From Narthecium ossifragum (taxonomy: Eukaryota; Streptophyta; Magnoliopsida; Dioscoreales; Nartheciaceae): a stretch of DNA of 64,000 bases. The notes under the pieces are model-generated. The model searched no databases. It saw nothing but the letters and a program-made list of their open reading frames with translations, and was not told the origin of the DNA. Made by a program: the position numbers and the translations under genes. Location of the stretch: contig OY986971.1 of NCBI GenBank assembly GCA_963920575.1, forward strand, positions 10,108,779-10,172,778, given 5' to 3'. This document shows, piece by piece, positions 47,887 through 59,228 of this stretch. Position 1 is the stretch's first letter. The number at the start of each line of letters is the position of its first letter.

Positions 47887-50248
47887 TGTGAGGACCTGCC
47901 CCTCTACCCCTATGGCTCGTTGTAGACCGCAAGGGTAATTTGGTAAAATTGCGCCTTGTTGGTTTGTTTCACACCCGCTTGTGCACACACAAGCCTTGTA
48001 TGTGTTTGTGTTTGTTTAGAATGGTTAGGTGGACCCGGGATCGGAAGATCCGAACTCAGGCGCGCGGAGACTTGCTTTTGGGCAGCTTACGGCCCTTGAG
48101 TGATCGATCGCTCGAAGGAGCGACCGATCGGGCTCGTGAGCAACTAGTCGGTGGGTTTTTGTCTTCCGCGATGACGGCAGTCGACCATCGTTTTCCCCTG
48201 TCAGGGGAGGGAGGACTTTCCCTCCCCTCCCCCAGGCTTTCCTCCGGCTTTCCTGGCTTTCCCCCGAGCTTTCCCTTCTTCTTCTTCCCTCTCTTCTCCT
48301 CTCTTCTCTTCTCTTCTTCTTCTTTTCTTTCTCTTCTTCCTGCGGTGCTCTGTTTCTTCTCTTCTCCGCCGGCGACCTTGTTTTCTTCCGTTCTCCCTCC
48401 TCCGGCCACCGATTTTGGCGTTCCAAAGCTTGTTGGATTCGTGGAGACGAGAGGAACATTGCTGAGGTGGTTTGGAGTCGTGTTGGTGACTGGTTTGCGA
48501 GGGATCAACCGAGGAACGCGCAGTTGGGTAGGTTCTTCTACCTACATGTGTTCTTAAGTGGGTTTCGCGTGATCCAACCGTTGGATCTGTTGATCTTCAT
48601 GTTATTAGATGTATGTTGCCTAGTAGAATAACTGATTTGAGTTTCATGTTAATCGGTTGAGATTTGAGTAGGTTTTATGCATGATTAAACTCGGTTTCTC
48701 TGTTTTTCTGCTGTTCTTGAGAAACAGCCGGCTTGCGGCGCGTTTTCCGGCCGGCGTGTACGTGCTCTTGGGTTTTCATAAATATAAGAGATGTAGATCT
48801 CTTCGTTAGCTTTCCAGTCCATCTTGTGTCGTATTTTTACGATTTACCTACGAATTGTTATGATTTTCGCACTGGAGGGCTGCGTTGCAGTAATTAATTA
48901 GAAAGTTAGTTTTGATTAGTGGTTTTCATTAGCGTTTTCCCGTTAATCCAACCGTTGGATGATTCTGGATTTTGGATATGTTGATCCATACACATAGCTC
49001 TACTGCTGACTACGTTGGATCTGGAATCCGACGTCGTTTTGACGTCGGATCGATCAGATCAAATAGCCTCTAGTAGAGAACATTTGGTATTTTTAAATAT
49101 AATATTATGTCGAATTATAATATTATATTTTTACTGTTCATGAGCGGTTTTCGGGGTTGCTTCCCGTTGCAGGAGTCTGCGGTCGACGGTCGTGGTACCG
49201 TCGTAATGCCAGGACCCGCTGCGGATCGGCTGGCAGCGGTCGGTAGTACCGCTGCAGCGATCCGGTTGACTTATATGATGCTTGACATGCTGTTACATGC
49301 CTTTCCTATTATCTGTGTATGTCATAGCATGCATCGTTGTTGTGTGCATTAGTTGCATTGGTTAGGGCGTCGGTGATCTTTGGGTCGCCGTCCCGAGGCT
49401 GGAAGCTCGGACTTAGCCCTAGGACCGGGGTTGGGTAGTTTGGACCCGGTTTGAATTGTGGTGTCCAGTCGAATCTTATGATAGGCTTAGAGGACTGGTA
49501 CACATGATGCTTGATGATTGTAGAGGTCGTGTCTGCCTTGAGTCGGATGTTGAGGTGTAGCCGGTGTCCGGTGTTCCAAAAACTCTTGAGTAGAGGTTTT
49601 GCCTACTCAGTGGTGTCTCTTCCCACCAAACAGTGTTCAGTGTCCTGTTGAGAGTCAGCAGTGCCGTTTCCTGCTACTGAGTGTGACCCGACATGTGACC
49701 AGCCCGGCTGGAAGATCATGATCGGGGCCTCAGGGACACGCGGTGGGGTTATGGGACCCCTGTATACACCCAGATCCTACTTGAGGGCGACACTGTTGCG
49801 TTTCCCTCTTCCTTCTGTGTGTCGTAGTGTAGATCCCTACTGAGCTTAGTGCTCACACCTACCCGGGCTGCGTTTTGCAGGTGCAGGCGTCAGTTCTTCC
49901 TCTGTGGCCCCTACCGGGCAGTTGGACGTTGGTGCAGCGGCGCCTGGTGGTTTTTGAGAGGTGGCGATATTTACTGCTTTTACCCTTATGTTAGTTAGTC
50001 TCCTACGGGAGTGATGTTGTACTTTGAATCTTCCCCTCTCCGAGGATTTGTATATATTAACACTTGAGTTTTTAATCTGTGGTTCGAGGCTTTGCTTATA
50101 ATATTGTTGATTTAATTGAGGGTGCTTTGGTGAATTGCTAGGGAGACCAATAGGTTAGAGGGAACCCTCGTCGTTCTTTTTCCGCGTTGGTTAGGTTCCG
50201 GTTCGCGTCGCCCGACCCGGTTGGGCTTTCGCGGGTCGGGGCGCGACA
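47887..50248 (+). mobile_element. Solo LTR S3 in S2
   Basis: TGTGAGGACC...GGGGCGCGACA, 2362 bp, flanked by perfect CTGTG (47882-47886 and 50249-50253). It is the same family as T1 LTRs (shared GTACCGTCGTAATGCC, CCCCTGTATACACCC and GGAGTGATGTTGTACTTTGA blocks) but in plus orientation. Confidence 0.95.
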
Positions 50249-51274
50249 CTGTGCTTGGCATGTGGTTGAACCAAGGGGGTCGCGCCCCTTGGGATGTGTA
50301 GAATAAAATATGCATTTTATCTAGACCGTTGCCATGTTCACCCTTGTCGAGCTGTGTGTTGCGCCTGACCCTGTGTAATAATTGGCATATTGTGTCATGC
50401 CTGAATTATTATTTATGTGTATGATCATACATGGCTTTGTTTGCATTAGATGCATTTCTAGGCTAGGCGTGGGCGATGGGTTGATTCCCGATCCAATGCT
50501 TTCGAGTAGCTCGGATTTAGCCTTAGGACCGTGGCTGGGTAGCGTGGTTCAGGTTTGAATGGTAGTATTCAGTCGATAACGATGATAGGCTTAGATGACT
50601 TGAATACATGTTGATCAATGATTTAGTGGTTGTGTCGGTCTCGAGCCGGTTCTGAGGTATAGCTGGTATCCAGTGTCCTATGACTCTTGAGTAGAGGGTG
50701 TGTGTACTCAGTGGTGTCGTTTCCCGTCTAGCAGTGTCGGTTTCATTCTTATGGGTGTACAGTGTTGGTTTCCTGTGTTCAGGGGCACGTGGTGGGGTTA
50801 TGGGGTCCCTATGTACACCCAGACTTGCTTGAGGGCGACACTGTTGTGTTCCCTCCTTGTGTGAGTCGTAGTGTAGTTTCCCTGCTGAGCTTAGTTGCTC
50901 ATTCCTACCCGGACTGTGTTTTGCAGGTGTAGGCATTAGCTCTTCTTCAATGGCCCCTACGAGCAAGGTGCTTGGTGGTGCGGCGGCGTCTGGCGGTGCT
51001 TGAGGAGCGGTGATCATCTGCTTACCCCTTTTCGTTAGATAGTCTCCTACGGGAGTATGATGTATAAATGCTAACCCTTTTGAGGTTTTGAATTATATCT
51101 TTATTATATCATTTGAGGTTTGTGATAATCGTTCTAATAAGGGTGCTTATGAATTTTTTAGCGAGAGCAATAGATTATAGGGAACCCTTGCCAAAACGTT
51201 TCCTCATTTAGTTAGGTTCCGATTCGCGTCGCCCGGCCCGGTTGGGCCTTCACGGGTCAAGGCGCGACAGCTTG

Positions 51275-51743
51275 TCTTGTATAGCTACGCCTTGACCTTG
51301 GTGCAGAGAGATGGCGCAGATGTAGTTCCCTTTTCTTATGAGTGTCGTAAAATAGAATCCTGCTGAGCTTAGTGCTTATTCCTACCCGGGCTGCATTTGC
51401 ACGTGCAGGCGCTAGCTCTTCTTCTTCCGTAGCTCCCGCTAGACAGGCTCCTGGTGGCGCATCGACCTGTGGAGGTGTTGGAGGACTTGGGGTTCAGTTA
51501 TCTGGTTGGATTATTCAAATGTACAATTTCTTTCTGAAAGGAATTTTTGAGGTATTTAAATATATGTTCTTTTGAGGATCAGTTTGTATCGGAATTTTAT
51601 CTTCTATTAAAGATTTTAAATTGTGACCCCTAATCAATTGTTAATTTATGTCTTATTTTATTATAAATGTGCCATAGGTGAATTGAATAGATTAGGAACC
51701 CTCATGCCCCGGGCTGGATGGGTTTTCTGGATCGGGTATGACA
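51275..51743 (+). repeat. T0 LTR terminal part
   Basis: Resumes after S2 and ends GGATCGGGTATGACA. GCTGAGCTTAGTGCTTATTC near 51362 matches the equivalent block in S2, S3 and S4. Confidence 0.8.
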
Positions 51744-51778
51744 AGGACTCCGCCTCCCCTTCCTTCCTTAAGTCCCAG

Positions 51779-52328
51779 TGGCGCAGGGTGAGCATGAAAG
51801 CCTTTCATCGGGAGAGACAGCCGTTCTCTCTATGGGAGAGAAAACCAGAATCCTCAAGAGGAGAAAGCTACTCAAAATTTTATTAATCTGAAAAACTGTG
51901 TAACTACAAACCCAAAAACTCCTTTTATAAGCTAAGGAGAAACCCACTTATAGATGGACTTAGATAACTAATTCTCAATCAAACTACTAATCAAACTAAT
52001 CCTGAAACTACAAAATATGGAAAGTCCTAATTAAGGAAAAACTGCCAAAAAAGGAAAGTTTTACTAAAAAGTGAATTTTCGGCCATCAACTGAAGCAATT
52101 TGGGGTCGAGACGCCTTGGGTCATGGTGGATCTATCGATCCCCAACGATTCTTGTAGGGCTCAGCAAGCCAGTCATTTTGACACCTCATACGCCCCGATC
52201 GAACACCGTGATCAAAAGTTATGCCCAACCGACGGTCACCGTTGTTCGGAGACCTGATTCGAACTGATGGAAACCGGATGAGTCTCGACCACCTTGGGAG
52301 CGCCGGTTCATCTTCTTGTTCTGCATCA
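51779..52328 (-). repeat. Element B 3' LTR (left copy)
   Basis: Parallels 59229-59407 plus 61030-61393, including CAATTTGGGGTCGAGACGCC and GCGCCGGTTCATCTTCTTGT. Just inside it the minus strand reads a G/C-rich CCAACCCGGGGCGGA at the polypurine position. Confidence 0.92.
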
Positions 52329-52329
52329 T

Positions 52330-54589
52330 CCGCCCCGGGTTGGAAAGGACTCGCCCTCGAGTCTGGTTCTGGTTGAACCTCCATGTAGGGAACCAAGTGC
52401 TTCACATTGAAAGTATTTGAAATCTTCAGATGGGCTTGAAGCCGAACTCGATAAGCATTATCATTAATTTTCTGAAGGATTTCACAAGGCCCGATTTTCT
52501 TTTCTCCCAATTTGGAATATTCGGCCACTGGCAACCACTCTTTGGTCAACACAGCCCAGACTTCATCACCAACATCGAAGATGACTCGACGACGCTGCCG
52601 ATCCGCAACAGTTTTGTATTGGGCGTTGGTGATCTCCAATTGAGCCTTAACCTGATCTTGAATGGTGTGAAGGTGATCAATCATGTCTTCAGCTCGAAGG
52701 TTTGGTCGACCAATCTTGGGAACCGGCATCAGATCCAACACGCCCCTCAGATTGGACCCATAAACGACTTCAAAAGGACTCAGACCAGTAGAGCGATTTT
52801 TGAACCGATTGAAAGCAAATTCAGGTTGGCTCAAAGCGGCATCCCATATCTTTGGTCGGCTTCCCCCGAGACTCCTCAGGAGGTTGCCAAGGCTTATGTT
52901 GACAACTTCGGTCTGACCATCAGTTTGGGGATGATAGGCACTGCTGAAATTTAATTTGGTCCCCAACTTCTACGATAAACATTTCCAGAAATTGCTCATA
53001 AGCTTAGTGTCTCGGTCAGAGGTGATGGACCTTGGAATCCCATGTAAGCGCACCACCTCTTGGAAGTAAAGGTGAGCAATTCGCGCGGCATCGATCATCT
53101 TCCGATAAGCTATGAAGTGAGCCATCTTGGAAAAACGATCAACAACTACTAAGATGGAATCCATACCGCTAGATGTGCGAGGCAGACCGAGTACAAAGTC
53201 TATGCTGATGTCAATCCACGGCGCCTCAGGAACAGGAAGTGGTGTGTAGAGTCCCGCATTAGTGGTTGATCCCCGGGACAGTTGGTAGACATGGCATTGC
53301 TCCACGTATCGGGCAACATCCCTTGGCAACTTCAACCAATAGTAGTCTCGAGCTAAAAGGGTCAGGGTCTTGTCTCGTCTAAAATGACCTTCCCGGTGTA
53401 GTTTCTGCAGGATCAGTCCTCATAGAGAGCAATCGGGCACACAAAGACGCAGTCTCCGGAATAGGTATCTGTCTTGCAAGGTATAGTCAGTGCGCCGCCA
53501 GTCCCTGACCTCAGCATAAATTCAGCCAAAGTAAGGATCATCCAGGTAAAGTTCCTTGAAGACCTCGAAACCCACCACCTGTGTATGTAGAGTAGTCAGA
53601 AGATTGGCGCGCCGGCTCAGTGCATCAGCAACCTGATTCTACGTGCCCGCCAAGTGCCGGAGAGAGAAAGTGAACTCCTGCAGGTAGGCTATCCACTTCG
53701 CATGACGCCGGTTGAGCTTATGTTGACCATGGAGGAATTTCAAGGCCTCATGATCAGTGTGCAACACGAACTCACGTTGCACCAAATAGTGGCTCCAATG
53801 CTTCAAGGACTGCACAATAGCATAAAATTCCAGATCATAAGTGGAGTAGTTTTTGGTGGCACCTGATAATTTCTCGCTGAAGTATGCTACATGCCATCCT
53901 CCTTGGATGAGTACATCATTGATGCGTACTCCTGAAGCATCACAGTTGACCTCGAAGACCTTCTCGAAATCCGGAAGTGCTCGAACAGTTGCTTCGGAGA
54001 TCCTTTGCTTCACCATCTAGAAGCTCTCTTCCGCCTCTTCAGTCCACTGGAAATTTCGCCCTTTGAGACACTCGGTGATGGGGGCCGTCAACGAACTAAA
54101 GTATGAATCGTATGTAGAACGAGGGCAACCCATGGAAGTTGCGGACATCGTGTAAGCTCCGTGGTGAGGGCCAACTTCAGATTGCCTCCACCTTGGGGGG
54201 ATCTACGCTAATGCCACTCGAAGAAACAATGTAACCAAGAAAACAGACCCGGTTAGTTAGAAAGGTGCACTTCTTACGGTTGGCAAACAACCGTTCTTGT
54301 CTCAGCGCTTCGATAACAGCTCTCAGATGCGTCATGTGATCCGTCTCAAAAGAACTATAGACCAAGATGCCATCGAAGTAAATGACGACAAAACGGCCCA
54401 CGAACGGTCTCAAAACTTGATGCATGAACCTCATGAACGTGCTGAGAGCATTTGACAAGCCGAAAGGCATCACCATCCATTCATATAATCTATCTTGAGT
54501 TTTGAAAGCTGTTTTCCACTCGTCCCTCGGCCTTATATGTATCTAGAACCTGCCAGTTGGTCAAGCATGTCATCAAGCCTTGGTATGGG
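52330..54589 (-). pseudogene. Element B RT (C-terminal part), RNase H and integrase remnants
   Basis: RT palm at 54177-54476 reads [14 protein letters not shown], so the second Asp of the catalytic YFDD is Gly (codon at 54369-54371). RNase H at 53639-54016 has FEVNCDASG and LHTDHEALKFL. Integrase has CHVYQLSRGST with the zinc finger side, [19 protein letters not shown] (first Asp), SITSDRDTKLMSNFW (second Asp) at 52970-53335, and [17 protein letters not shown] through LKISNTFNVKHLVPY at 52121-52966. A frameshift near 52968 splits it. No chromodomain is seen; the last frame runs into the LTR. Confidence 0.87.
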
Positions 54590-54594
54590 AAATC

Positions 54595-54932
54595 TGTGAG
54601 ACCCGGGATACCTAGGTGTCGGTGTTCGCCTAGAGGGCATGTGGCCGAACCAGATAACCGGGTAAGCAAACCCACATTAATAATAAGTATATTAGTTGCC
54701 CTTATAAGACACAACGCGTTTTAAAGCCGTGATGGCAGTGATCCGCCAGAAAACTCCAAGGTTAAGCGTGGTTACCTTGGAGTGGTCCCGGGATGAGTGA
54801 CCCACTGGGAAATTTTCCCAGATTTCTATGGTGAGCCAAAAGCGGATAATATTGTGTCGGGTGGGGCCCTCGGGTGGATCCCGAACGGAGCCCGTAGGCC
54901 CTAGGCGGCCCCGGACGGCGGGGGCTGTTACA
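54595..54932 (+). mobile_element. Cassandra-type TRIM solo LTR with 5S rRNA-like region
   Basis: TGTGAGACCC...GGGGCTGTTACA, 338 bp, flanked by perfect AAATC (54590-54594 and 54933-54937). The part at about 54738-54812 resembles plant 5S rRNA: CCAGAAAACTCCAAGGTTAA then GCGTG, and further on GGGATGAGTGACCCACTGGG. These correspond to the internal Pol III promoter boxes. Cassandra TRIMs are known to carry 5S-derived sequence in their LTRs, with TG...CA ends and no genes. It splits the B RT coding region. Confidence 0.88.
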
Positions 54933-54937
54933 AAATC

Positions 54938-56112
54938 GGTACTTGACGGTTATCTGATTGATAGCTCTGCTGTCGATGCACATCCGCCACGATTTGTACT
55001 TCTTGGGTACTAAGAGAGCTGGTACTGCACAAGGACTGATACTTTCCTGAACATAGCCTCTCTCCATCAATTCTATCACTTGCTTCCTCAGTTCTTCGAT
55101 CTCCTTTGGGCTCATCCGGTATGTTGGGTGATTGGGTAGACTGGCTCCCGGGGTCAAGTCTATCTGATGCTGGATCTCTCGTAGTGGCGGTAGTCCAGGG
55201 GGTAGTTTCTTCGGGATTAGATCAACGAACTCTTCCAGAAGGGGTCTCACCAGGCCGGGAACTTCATCAATAGCTTCTGGTTCGCCTGGCAGCAGCGCGT
55301 AGATGACCGACTGCTCCTTCACTTCTTCAAGAAACTGAGATCGTGACAGCATACTCACAACCATGTCTTCCTTGGGCTTGGGCCACGAGTTCTCATGTCT
55401 CGGGGCGAGAGTCAACCGTTTCTCCTTGATCCTCAATGTGTAGGTGTTCCTCTGCCCATCGTGGACGATAAAACGATCATATTGCCAATGTCGACCCGAA
55501 AGTAGGTGGCATGCATCCATAGTAACCACATCACACCATGCACTATCTTGATAATTAGCAACAATGGAAAAAGACACCAAGTAGCGTTTATCAACCTTTA
55601 CCTCACTGCCACATTTGAGCCAGGATAGCCGGTAAGGGACAGGATGGGACTCCATTGGAAGTTGTAGCTTAGACACTGCCTCATATGTTATGACGTTCTC
55701 ACAGATTCTGCTATCCACGATCATCTTGCAGACTCGCCTGCCGATGGTACATGTTGTTTGGAAGATATTGGTTCGCAGCCAGTTGTTGTCGCCCTCTTCC
55801 TTAGGAGAAAGGAAACTCTTTCGCAGGACCAGGGTCTTTTGACCGTCACTGTACAGGTTCTCCCCTTCTTCGTCACAGCCATTCAAGACGGGTTCAGATA
55901 GGTCAGCATGCTCATCAGCTTTTTCTTCAAGGAGCAGAGCCTTCCCTGGCCTGCTAGCAGGTAGGCTACACTCCGAGGCCCGATGCCCGATGCCCTACTT
56001 CACCACATCAGAAGCACTTGAAGGTGGATCCCGAGGCCGGATTTGGGGGTGCAGGCCATGGGCCCGGCTTCGCCTGTGGAGTTGGGTTCATCGGTGTTGG
56101 AATTGCCCGTTG
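54938..56112 (-). pseudogene. Element B RT N-terminus, protease and gag 3' end
   Basis: RT begins LREIQHQIDLTPGASLPNHP and runs to INQITVKYRF, where the Cassandra-type LTR cuts in. The protease frame reads CKMIVDSRICENVI, so the DSG triad is DSR with an adjacent substitution (near 55700-55720), predicted inactive. Upstream (55900-56000) a zinc-knuckle remnant reads CF-stop-CGEVGHRASG. The 5' portion of gag continues beyond S4. Confidence 0.82.
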
Positions 56113-56117
56113 GTTCC

Positions 56118-58337
56118 TGTGAGGACCCTTTCCTCTACTCCTGTGGCTCGTCGTGGACCGCAAGGGCAATTTGGTAAATTGCGCCTTGTCGGCTTATTTC
56201 ACACCCGCGTGTGCACACACTGATCGTGTTTGTGATAATGTTTGGTTAGAACGGTTAGTGGGACCCGGGATCGAAAGATCCGGACTTAGGCTTGAGTTCT
56301 TGCCTAAGTTTAGCTTTCAGCACAAAAAGAGATCGATCTTCTTGTGCCAGAAAGTCAAGGTGCGATCGTCATGAAGGATCGATCTTTGCCTAGGAAAAGA
56401 TTGATCATTCATAAGTCGGTTCGTTTGTTTATAAAGCAGACGAGACTTTCTTCCTCGAATCCTTTTGAAATCCGGAGATCTGAGCTCAGATCTTGCGATT
56501 TTTGAAGGCGTTTGAGGACGATCCAAGGCCTAGCTGCTTGGATTTAAGCTGCTCTTGCTTAGGTAGGGATTCCTACCTACTTTTATTCCAGGTTTTTGGA
56601 GTTTCCGGTTTGTTTGTGTTCTTATGCTTAGATCTCTCTATGTATATGTTTGTTAGTTGAGTTTTAACCGGTTTTGGACTCGTGGGATCTTGATCTATCA
56701 GATCCCAGAGTTTCGTTAAGTTTGGATGCATCTTCCGGCGGTATTCCTCACTGGAAGTGCGCCGGAGAACCCATCCGGATCGATCCTTCTTGAGGAAGGA
56801 TCGATCCCTCTGGGTTGGTCATGCTGCGCCCGATGAAAGATCGATCCTCTGCTTGGAGAAGATCGATCCTGGGCCTTGGGTAGCATGGTTACCCTTCGTT
56901 GCGAAGAAGATCGATCTTCCTGGGAGGAAGGATCGATCTTTCTTGGCGCGACGAGAAGGGTGCCCTCTGTCTCGAGAAAGATCGATCTTCCTGGGAGGAA
57001 GGATCGATCTTCTTTGGCTCGACAGTGAGGGAAGCTCACTGTTACTTAAGAGATCGATCTTTTCATCGATCCTTTAGTAGCAGAGAGGATTTTTCATGGC
57101 TTTTGCCCGCGGTGCTTGGTATGTCAGTTTTCCTTATCGCTTTATACCTTGTATATATGATTAAGCATGTTAGCCCTATAATAGGGGCAGTGGTGAACCG
57201 GGGGAGTGATGACTCCCGGGATGTTTAGAATAAACGGGCGGGTAGCCCTACAGCTTTCCTTAGCCTTGCATGCCGGCGTGCGCCGAGGGCTTTATCTGTG
57301 ATATATGTGAGCTGTTGTTTGCGGAGCTGCTTCCCGGTGCAGGTTTTGTGGTGGACTGCTGGCAGTTGGTGGTGGTACCACTGCAGCAGTCCCTAGACAT
57401 TATTTATCTGTTCACCACCCCGGGCCGGCAGGGTGCCGTGCCCAGACCTTGTTATTGTATATCATCACATATTGTTGCATGCCTACATGTATTATCCTAC
57501 GCATGTCCATAGCATGCATTGTGTTGTGCATTAGTTGCATCTGTGTAGGACGTTGCCGATCCGGGGCTTTCGGGTAGTCCGGATCTAGCTCTAGGACCGT
57601 TGCGGGTAGCTTGGTCCAGGACTCGATTTGTAGTATTCAGTCGTTTTCGATGATAGGGTTAGTTTGACCTGAATACATGTTGTTCGATGTTAGAGGTTGT
57701 GTCGACTTCAAGTTGTATCCGAAGTGTAGCCAGAGTCCGGTGTTCCTAAACTCTTGGGAGGAGGAGTGCCTGCCCAGCGGTGTCCTGGCCCGCCAAACAG
57801 TGTTCTGTGTCCTGTTGAGAGTATGCAGTGTTTTGGGCCTGCGTTCATGGACTTCCGATAGGGTTATGGGACCCTTGTATACACCTAGGGTAAACTTGGA
57901 GGCGACACTGTTGTGTTCCCTCCCTTGTGAGTGTCGTAGTGTAGTATCCATGCTGAGCTTAGTGCTCACTCCTACCCGGGTTGCGTTTTGTAGGTGCTGG
58001 CGCTAGCTCTTCTTCGGTCGCCCCTACCGGGCCGGTGTTTGGTGACGTGGCGGCGTCTGGCGGTGCTTGAGAGGTGGTGATCTTTATAGCTTTACACCTT
58101 TTTGTTATAGATAGTCTCATACGGGAGTGATAAATGTATAATTTCCCTGTTTTGAGGTTCTGTAATATATGTCAGTTCAGTCTTTGAGATTTGTAACTTT
58201 TGTTAATACAGGATGATTGTGAATTGCTAGGGTAACCACTACGATTAGAGGGAAACCTCGCCAAAATTTCCGCAGTAGGTTAGGTTGCGCTTCGCGTCGC
58301 CCGGCCCGGTTGGGCCTACGCGGGTCGGGGCGCGATA
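56118..58337 (+). mobile_element. Solo LTR S4 in element B gag
   Basis: TGTGAGGACC...GGGGCGCGATA, 2220 bp, flanked by perfect GTTCC (56113-56117 and 58338-58342). The last bases are ATA instead of ACA, a C-to-T change. It has GATCGATC sites at 56330-56405 just before TTTATAAAG (56428), a second cluster at 56778-57068, a hairpin near 57198-57219 and AATAAA at 57229. Confidence 0.94.
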
Positions 58338-58342
58338 GTTCC

Positions 58343-59210
58343 TCTCCATTACAGTTGTCCGAGCTTGCTATTTTTCTGCCGTCAATGCTCGTTGGTAAGC
58401 TTCTGACACCGTCCACAAAGCAAACAGGCTCAACGCGTCCTAGATAGATAGCCGCAGACCTCCCAGGTATCTCGCGATCGTTTGCTCCTTAGTTTCTGAT
58501 AGATCGTTCCTGGAAAGCAACCGATAAAGTTCTTCAGTATACTCTTCAATAGATCGCGTACCTTGGCGTAAAGTATGAAGTTTCTGAAAGAGGGACTGAG
58601 TATATCCGAAAGGAAGGAAGTGCTCTTTCATCTTTTTTTTCATGTTCTCCCAGCTTCGGATTTTGTCCTTTTGTTGCTTCTCCCGAACGCTCTTCAGTTG
58701 TTCCCACCACGCCGAAGCTAGACCCTTCAGTTTGATAGACACCAACTTCACCTTGATGTCATCAGGTACTTCTCGAAACTCAAATATACGTTCAATCTAA
58801 TGAAGCCAGTCAATAAAAATCTCCGATTGCTATCCTCCTGCGAACTCAGGTAGTTCCACCTTGAATCCGTAATCCATGGAACGATCGTGCTGGTTATGGT
58901 GCCGAAACGGAGGCTGGTCACCATACGTATTTTGGAAGGAGGACTCGTCTAAAGACAACTCCTTTTCTTCTTCATGAGATGGCGCCTGGTCACGGTTTTG
59001 TTGCTGGAGCTAAAGCTGGAGCGCGGCAACTTGCCGTTGCAGATCAACTATGGTTGCCTGCAGGACCCCTTGCTCCTGAAGAGGAGGTGTGTTGTCTAAA
59101 GGAGAATGACCACGTCTTCCTCTACTCGGGGTGGGTGGAGATACGCTAGGTGGCCTTCGAGCACGTGCTGCTCTGGTTCGAGAAATGGTTCCTCTTTTCA
59201 GGAAACTCGG
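58343..59210 (-). pseudogene. Element B gag, capsid portion
   Basis: 58440-58751 reads MKLVSIKLKGLASAWWEQLK and REKQQKDKIRSWENMKKKMK, LRQGTRSIEEYTEELYRLL, a typical retrotransposon capsid. 59010-59210 is an N-terminal part with RTRAARARRPPSVS and a short coiled segment ATIVDLQRQVAALQL. A stop at about 59010 and another near 58798 (frame break) interrupt it. Confidence 0.82.
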
Positions 59211-59225
59211 ATAGCTCTGGTACCA
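59211..59225 (-). other. Element B primer-binding site
   Basis: Minus strand TGGTACCAGAGCTAT, three bases inside the LTR, differs from the tRNA-Met complement core by one base. Confidence 0.85.
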
Positions 59226-59228
59226 CTC

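Larger units (their letters stand above)
46478..51269 (+). mobile_element. Solo LTR S2, host of S3
   Basis: TGTGTGGACC...AAGGCGCGACA flanked by perfect GCTTG (46473-46477 and 51270-51274). Its own pieces (46478-47886, 50254-51269) total about 2.4 kb. It carries the 20-bp phased palindromes at 46868-46939, TATA at about 46949 and AATAAA at 50302. Confidence 0.93.
34045..51743 (+). mobile_element. Solo LTR T0, host of T1 and S2
   Basis: It starts TGTGAGGACC at 34045 and ends GGGTATGACA at 51743, flanked by AGGAT (34040-34044) and AGGAC (51744-51748), a 5-bp duplication with one C/T change. Its own pieces are 34045-34082, 44770-46477 and 51275-51743, about 2.2 kb, equal to the other solo LTRs of the type. 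It carries GATCGATC sites at 44982-45113, a palindromic TATA region GGGCTTATATAAGCCC at 45142-45157, and AATAAA at 45967. Confidence 0.88.

Noticed and set aside
54738..54812. A functional 5S rRNA gene
   Set aside because: Only part of 5S is present, it is diverged, and it lies in an LTR with TG...CA ends and a target duplication.
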